A stretch of 64,000 bases of DNA, taken from Myroides sp. NP-2 (GTDB taxonomy: Bacteria; Bacteroidota; Bacteroidia; Flavobacteriales; Flavobacteriaceae). A model generated the notes under the pieces. The model saw only the letters and a program-made list of their open reading frames with translations, was not told the origin of the DNA and searched no databases. This document shows positions 60,926 to 64,000 of the stretch, in pieces; the first letter of the stretch is position 1, and every line of letters begins with the position of its first letter. The position numbers and the translations under genes are program-made. Location of the stretch: the NCBI RefSeq assembly GCF_014145665.1, contig NZ_JACHTD010000003.1:218029-282028 (forward strand), given 5' to 3'.

Positions 60926-63900
60926 TTACTGACGTGGCGTATCTCTAACTACGAATACTACTGTCATAAATGCACCGTATTTTGCTTTTTTCTTGATTTT
61001 GTACGTCAATACTCCAGCATCACTCACAGCAACACCCTCAAATACAGCAGGATCATAATATGCTACATAGAAGTCTAACTGTTTAGCATCAAATGTAGGA
61101 ATTGTTGCTTTTTCAGCACTATTGTTTTTAATTAAACCTGGTCTTGTTCCCTCGATCGGTGTATCAACAACAGGATTTGAACCTCCAAACATGGACACAT
61201 ACTCTTCGTATAAGTTTCTTGTTTGTACATCATTGTGTTTTTTAGATGTATCAAACATTACTGGTGGCATGTAGAATACTTTTGGCATTGCTGCTTTTAC
61301 ATCTACTGTATATTCGTTTGCCTCATTACCAGCGCCTTGTGTAACTACTACATTAGACGTTGCTCCTTTTACAACAGTTGATTTATCTTTAGCTGTCCAA
61401 ACTGCTTTTGCTTGGTCTCCTGTTCCAACAGTAGTTAGAATTTGTCCTTCCGCACCAGCTTCTATTCGAGTAACAGCAAGATTACCTTTCATGTTTTCAA
61501 TGTTGAATTCAGCTTCGTTTACTGTTAAGTTAACTGCTTTTAACAAAGAGCTAGTAGCATCTCCATCAACAGTTAATAAAGCATTAGCTGAAGTCAACGC
61601 CTCACCATCAACATTCGTTGCAGCTATTTTTTGATAAACCACAGATCCATCAGCTTGTACAACAGGAACTTTACCTTCATCAGCAGCTTCAGCTCCTAAT
61701 TTATCTGCAGTAACAACTTTACTTCCTAAGTCAGCAGTAGCAATACTTCCATCTTGAATTTCTTTTGATGTGATCGATTCCCCTTTCACACGTAAGCTTG
61801 TTTCAACTAGTACAGCTTGAGTTCCTCCAGTTACTACTTCAATTGTTGCAGCAGTTCCGTCAGCAGCAGTTAAGTCTTTAGCATTTGACACCGCAGTTGC
61901 GTCTACGTTAGGTGTAGCAGCAATCCACTTACCTCCTTGGTATGTCAATACTTGACCTTCTGTTTTCTGTCCTTTAGTTTCAACTTCAGTACCTTGTAAT
62001 GAAGTGATTTCATTTGAACCTGCACTTCCAGTTACATCTCCAGCTAAAGTTACATTAGTCAATGTTGATTGATCTACCCATGCTGTTTTGCCATCTGCTC
62101 CAGTAACTAAGATTTGGTTTACATTACCTGGTTTGATTTCTAATGTTACATTTTTCAACGTAGCATTTGCTCCATTTGATTCTCCACCAACAGTAATACT
62201 CGTTGAAGTAATTCCTTTTGTTGAAACTACGTTCTCTTCTGATAATTCAACTGATGCATCTTTTCCATTCACAGTACTTGTTAATTTATTACCTGTTAAA
62301 GTCAATGCATTCGATGTATTCTCATGGATTGTCGTATTAAGATTAATCTCTTGCTTACCTCCTTGTGAGTTTACATACGTCAAAATACTTGTTGTCGCAT
62401 CATACGATAAACTTGTGTTGTTTAACGTAATCGTCTTGCTTTGTTTGTCAGAGCCTACATATGTCAACTCATTTTTATCTGCGTCATAGGTTACTCCACC
62501 ACTATTTAAGGTAATAGTATGTGATTTACCTTCCTCGTCTTGGTATACTAAAGCATTAGTAGGAATATCATAGCTCAATACCGTTAAAGTTTCATTAGCT
62601 GATACCAATGCACTTAAATTGATTGTTTGAGATTCTCCTTTTGAATTCTTATACGTTAATGAATTCGTATTCTCATCGTATGTTAAACCTGTTTCGTTGA
62701 ATGTGAAGTCTTTTGAAACACCTTTTGCATCTACATACGTTAATGTATTAGTCGCTGAATCATAAGATACAGATCCTGTTCCTAAGTTTAATGCAGTTTC
62801 AACTCCACTCTCATCTTTATACGTCAATTTGTTTTCAGCTATGTTGTAGCTCAATACCGTTAAAGTTTCATTAGCTGATACCAATGCACTTAAATTGATT
62901 GTTTGAGATTCTCCTTTTGAATTCTTATACGTTAATGAATTCGTATTCTCATCGTATGTTAAACCTGTTTCGTTGAATGTGAAGTCTTGTGAAACACCTT
63001 TTGCATCTACATATGTTAATGTATTAGTCGCTGAATCATAAGATACAGATCCTGTTCCTAAGTTTAATGCAGTTTCAACTCCACTTTCATCTTTATACGT
63101 CAATTTGTTTTCAGCTATGTTGTAGCTCAACACCGTTAAAGTTTCATTAGCTGATACCACTGAACTTAAATCAATCGTTTGTGTTCCTCCTTGTGAGTTT
63201 ACATACGTCAAAATACTTGTTGTCGCATCATACGATAAACTTGTGTTGTTTAACGTAATCGTCTTGCTTTGTTTGTCAGAGCCTACATATGTCAACTCAT
63301 TTTTATCTGCGTCATAGGTTACTCCACCACTGTTTAAGGTAATAGTATGTGATTTACCTTCTTCGTCTTGGTATACTAAAGCATTAGCATTAATATCATA
63401 GCTCAACACCGTTAAAGTTTCATTAGCATCAACAACATTTACAATGGCATCATAAATATCACCTTTGTTTGTAATGTTGTTTACTACGTCTGCTGTTAAA
63501 GCAATAGTTGTGATTGGGTTTCCTGCTGCATCTTTGAAGATGTATGAAGTATTTCCGTTTGCGTCAGCTACTTTTTCTACGTTTACTGTGTTGATATCAA
63601 ATTCAACTACATCTCCATCAACTGTAGTGTGTTGGAACTTACCGTTTCCTAAGTCTACTAAGCTGTCAGTTTTTGATGTAATTACCTGGATGATCGCATC
63701 GTAAACATCACCTTTGTTTGTAATGTTATTTACTACGTCTTCTGTTAAAGCGATAGTTGTGATTGGGTTTCCTGCTGCATCTTTGAAGATGTATGAAGTA
63801 TTTCCGTTTGCGTCAACTACTTTTTCTACGTTTACTGTGTTGATATCAAATTCAACTACATCTCCATCAACTGTAGTGTGTTGGAACTTACCGTTTCCTA

Positions 63901-64000
63901 AGTCTACTAAGCTGTCAGTTTTTGATGTAATTACCTGGATGATCGCATCGTAAACATCACCTTTGTTTGTAATGTTGTTTACTACGTCTTCTGTTAAAGC
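60926..64000 (-). CDS. Giant repetitive surface adhesin, 3' part
   Basis: An open frame of 1024 codons running off the right edge; no start is in the window, and the ATG at 63409 is internal. From the edge inward: at least two and a third near-identical 83-residue repeats (ALTEDVVNNITNKGDVYDA ... GNGKFQHTTVDGDVVEFDI), then four 92-residue repeats (ANETLTVLSY ... LTYKDESG ...), then a tail-fibre-like region (LAGDVTGSAGSNEITSL, GQVLTYQGGKWIAA) and a C-terminal domain of about 110 residues. This type of beta-strand repeat protein is common in Bacteroidota surface adhesins such as SprB. I see no T9SS C-terminal signal at its own end; the following gene has one. Confidence 0.85.
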   Translation of the reverse strand, partial: ALTEDVVNNITNKGDVYDAIIQVITSKTDSLVDLGNGKFQHTTVDGDVVEFDINTVNVEKVVDANGNTSYIFKDAAGNPITTIALTEDVVNNITNKGDVYDAIIQVITSKTDSLVDLGNGKFQHTTVDGDVVEFDINTVNVEKVADANGNTSYIFKDAAGNPITTIALTADVVNNITNKGDIYDAIVNVVDANETLTVLSYDINANALVYQDEEGKSHTITLNSGGVTYDADKNELTYVGSDKQSKTITLNNTSLSYDATTSILTYVNSQGGTQTIDLSSVVSANETLTVLSYNIAENKLTYKDESGVETALNLGTGSVSYDSATNTLTYVDAKGVSQDFTFNETGLTYDENTNSLTYKNSKGESQTINLSALVSANETLTVLSYNIAENKLTYKDESGVETALNLGTGSVSYDSATNTLTYVDAKGVSKDFTFNETGLTYDENTNSLTYKNSKGESQTINLSALVSANETLTVLSYDIPTNALVYQDEEGKSHTITLNSGGVTYDADKNELTYVGSDKQSKTITLNNTSLSYDATTSILTYVNSQGGKQEINLNTTIHENTSNALTLTGNKLTSTVNGKDASVELSEENVVSTKGITSTSITVGGESNGANATLKNVTLEIKPGNVNQILVTGADGKTAWVDQSTLTNVTLAGDVTGSAGSNEITSLQGTEVETKGQKTEGQVLTYQGGKWIAATPNVDATAVSNAKDLTAADGTAATIEVVTGGTQAVLVETSLRVKGESITSKEIQDGSIATADLGSKVVTADKLGAEAADEGKVPVVQADGSVVYQKIAATNVDGEALTSANALLTVDGDATSSLLKAVNLTVNEAEFNIENMKGNLAVTRIEAGAEGQILTTVGTGDQAKAVWTAKDKSTVVKGATSNVVVTQGAGNEANEYTVDVKAAMPKVFYMPPVMFDTSKKHNDVQTRNLYEEYVSMFGGSNPVVDTPIEGTRPGLIKNNSAEKATIPTFDAKQLDFYVAYYDPAVFEGVAVSDAGVLTYKIKKKAKYGAFMTVVFVVRDTPRQ
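62330..63411 (-). repeat. 276-bp coding repeats, Y-X-X-Y order
   Basis: Four 92-codon units with boundaries at about 62584, 62860, 63136 and 63412 (from the shared motif GTTAAAGTTTCATTAGC). In protein order they are Y (LSYDINANALVYQDEEGK), X (LSYNIAENKLTYKDESG), X again almost unchanged, and Y' (LSYDIPTNALVYQDEEGK). Confidence 0.9.
63503..64000 (-). repeat. 249-bp coding repeats, two full copies
   Basis: 63503-63751 and 63752-64000 differ at about two positions that I can see, one changing Ala to Val (VEKVADANG / VEKVVDANG). A third, partial and more diverged copy (63412-63502) joins the 276-bp units. More copies probably lie beyond the edge. Confidence 0.93.

Noticed and set aside
60926..61270. 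Adhesin C-terminus as a type A T9SS signal
   Set aside because: The final residues lack the conserved glycine-rich and KVIK/VVVK-like strands of type A and the NRWG of type B; it may be a different signal, but I cannot claim it.
63409..64000. Plus-strand open frames of 79 codons at 63465 and 63714
   Set aside because: They are antisense shadows of the 249-bp adhesin repeats, identical to each other because the repeats are.

Overview
The window looks like a chromosome segment of a Bacteroidota member of the family Flavobacteriaceae, with the gene content and protein style of a Myroides-like species. The evidence is the low-GC DNA; several promoters of the Bacteroidetes type (TTG/TTTG, about 19-21 nt, TAnnTTTG); a SusC/SusD pair; type IX secretion parts (PorX, a PorP/SprF-like protein, a PorE-like OmpA protein, a type B C-terminal domain); an RprX/RprY-like two-component pair; and a Bacteroidetes-type three-gene succinate dehydrogenase. 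The species name is inference.

Layout. 1-405: 5' fragment of a START-like protein gene, then tRNA-Met with its own promoter and terminator. 500-4630: an accessory island. It holds an orphan Rhs C-terminal tip that has lost its Rhs body, two paralogous small lipoproteins that may be immunity proteins, the remains of a second tip, and two DUF3592-like membrane proteins. 4730-5030: a strongly structured intergenic element. 5059-13250: mostly housekeeping genes (thioesterase, dnaA, LMW phosphatase, RsmI-like methyltransferase, two thiol-disulfide lipoproteins, threonine aldolase, and prfB with a programmed frameshift). 13357-13680: a patch of nested tandem repeats. 13678-18673: a damage-response cassette, an S24 self-cleaving repressor divergent from a Y-family polymerase and a DnaE-type polymerase. 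18830-18923: SRP RNA. 19013-24426: glutaminyl cyclase, DUF2461 protein, lipoprotein phosphatase, Ntn amidase and photolyase.

24495-30485 is one likely operon, read on the minus strand as sdhC-sdhA-sdhB-porin-DASS carboxylate transporter; it joins uptake and oxidation (or fumarate reduction) of C4-dicarboxylates. 30875-32981 holds an ECF sigma factor with a membrane partner and OxyR. 33150-37131 holds the two-component pair, coaE and a glycosyltransferase. 37299-40476 is porX-tsaE-ald. 40934-41950 holds an AraC regulator fused to a metal-binding-like domain, and an acetyltransferase. 43327-50115 is a tripartite RND efflux operon with an AraC regulator upstream.

50816-55615 is an orphan SusC/SusD pair behind a roughly 1 kb gene-free region that contains a possible alternative-hairpin element. 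56614-64000 is a surface-adhesion cluster, in transcription order: a giant repetitive adhesin running off the window edge, a protein with a type B T9SS signal, a SprF-like protein, and a PorE-like OmpA protein.

The parts most worth following up are the Rhs tip/lipoprotein array, the S24-DinB-DnaE cassette with two different palindromes at its divergent promoters, and the adhesin cluster in which the secretion signal sits on a separate small protein.
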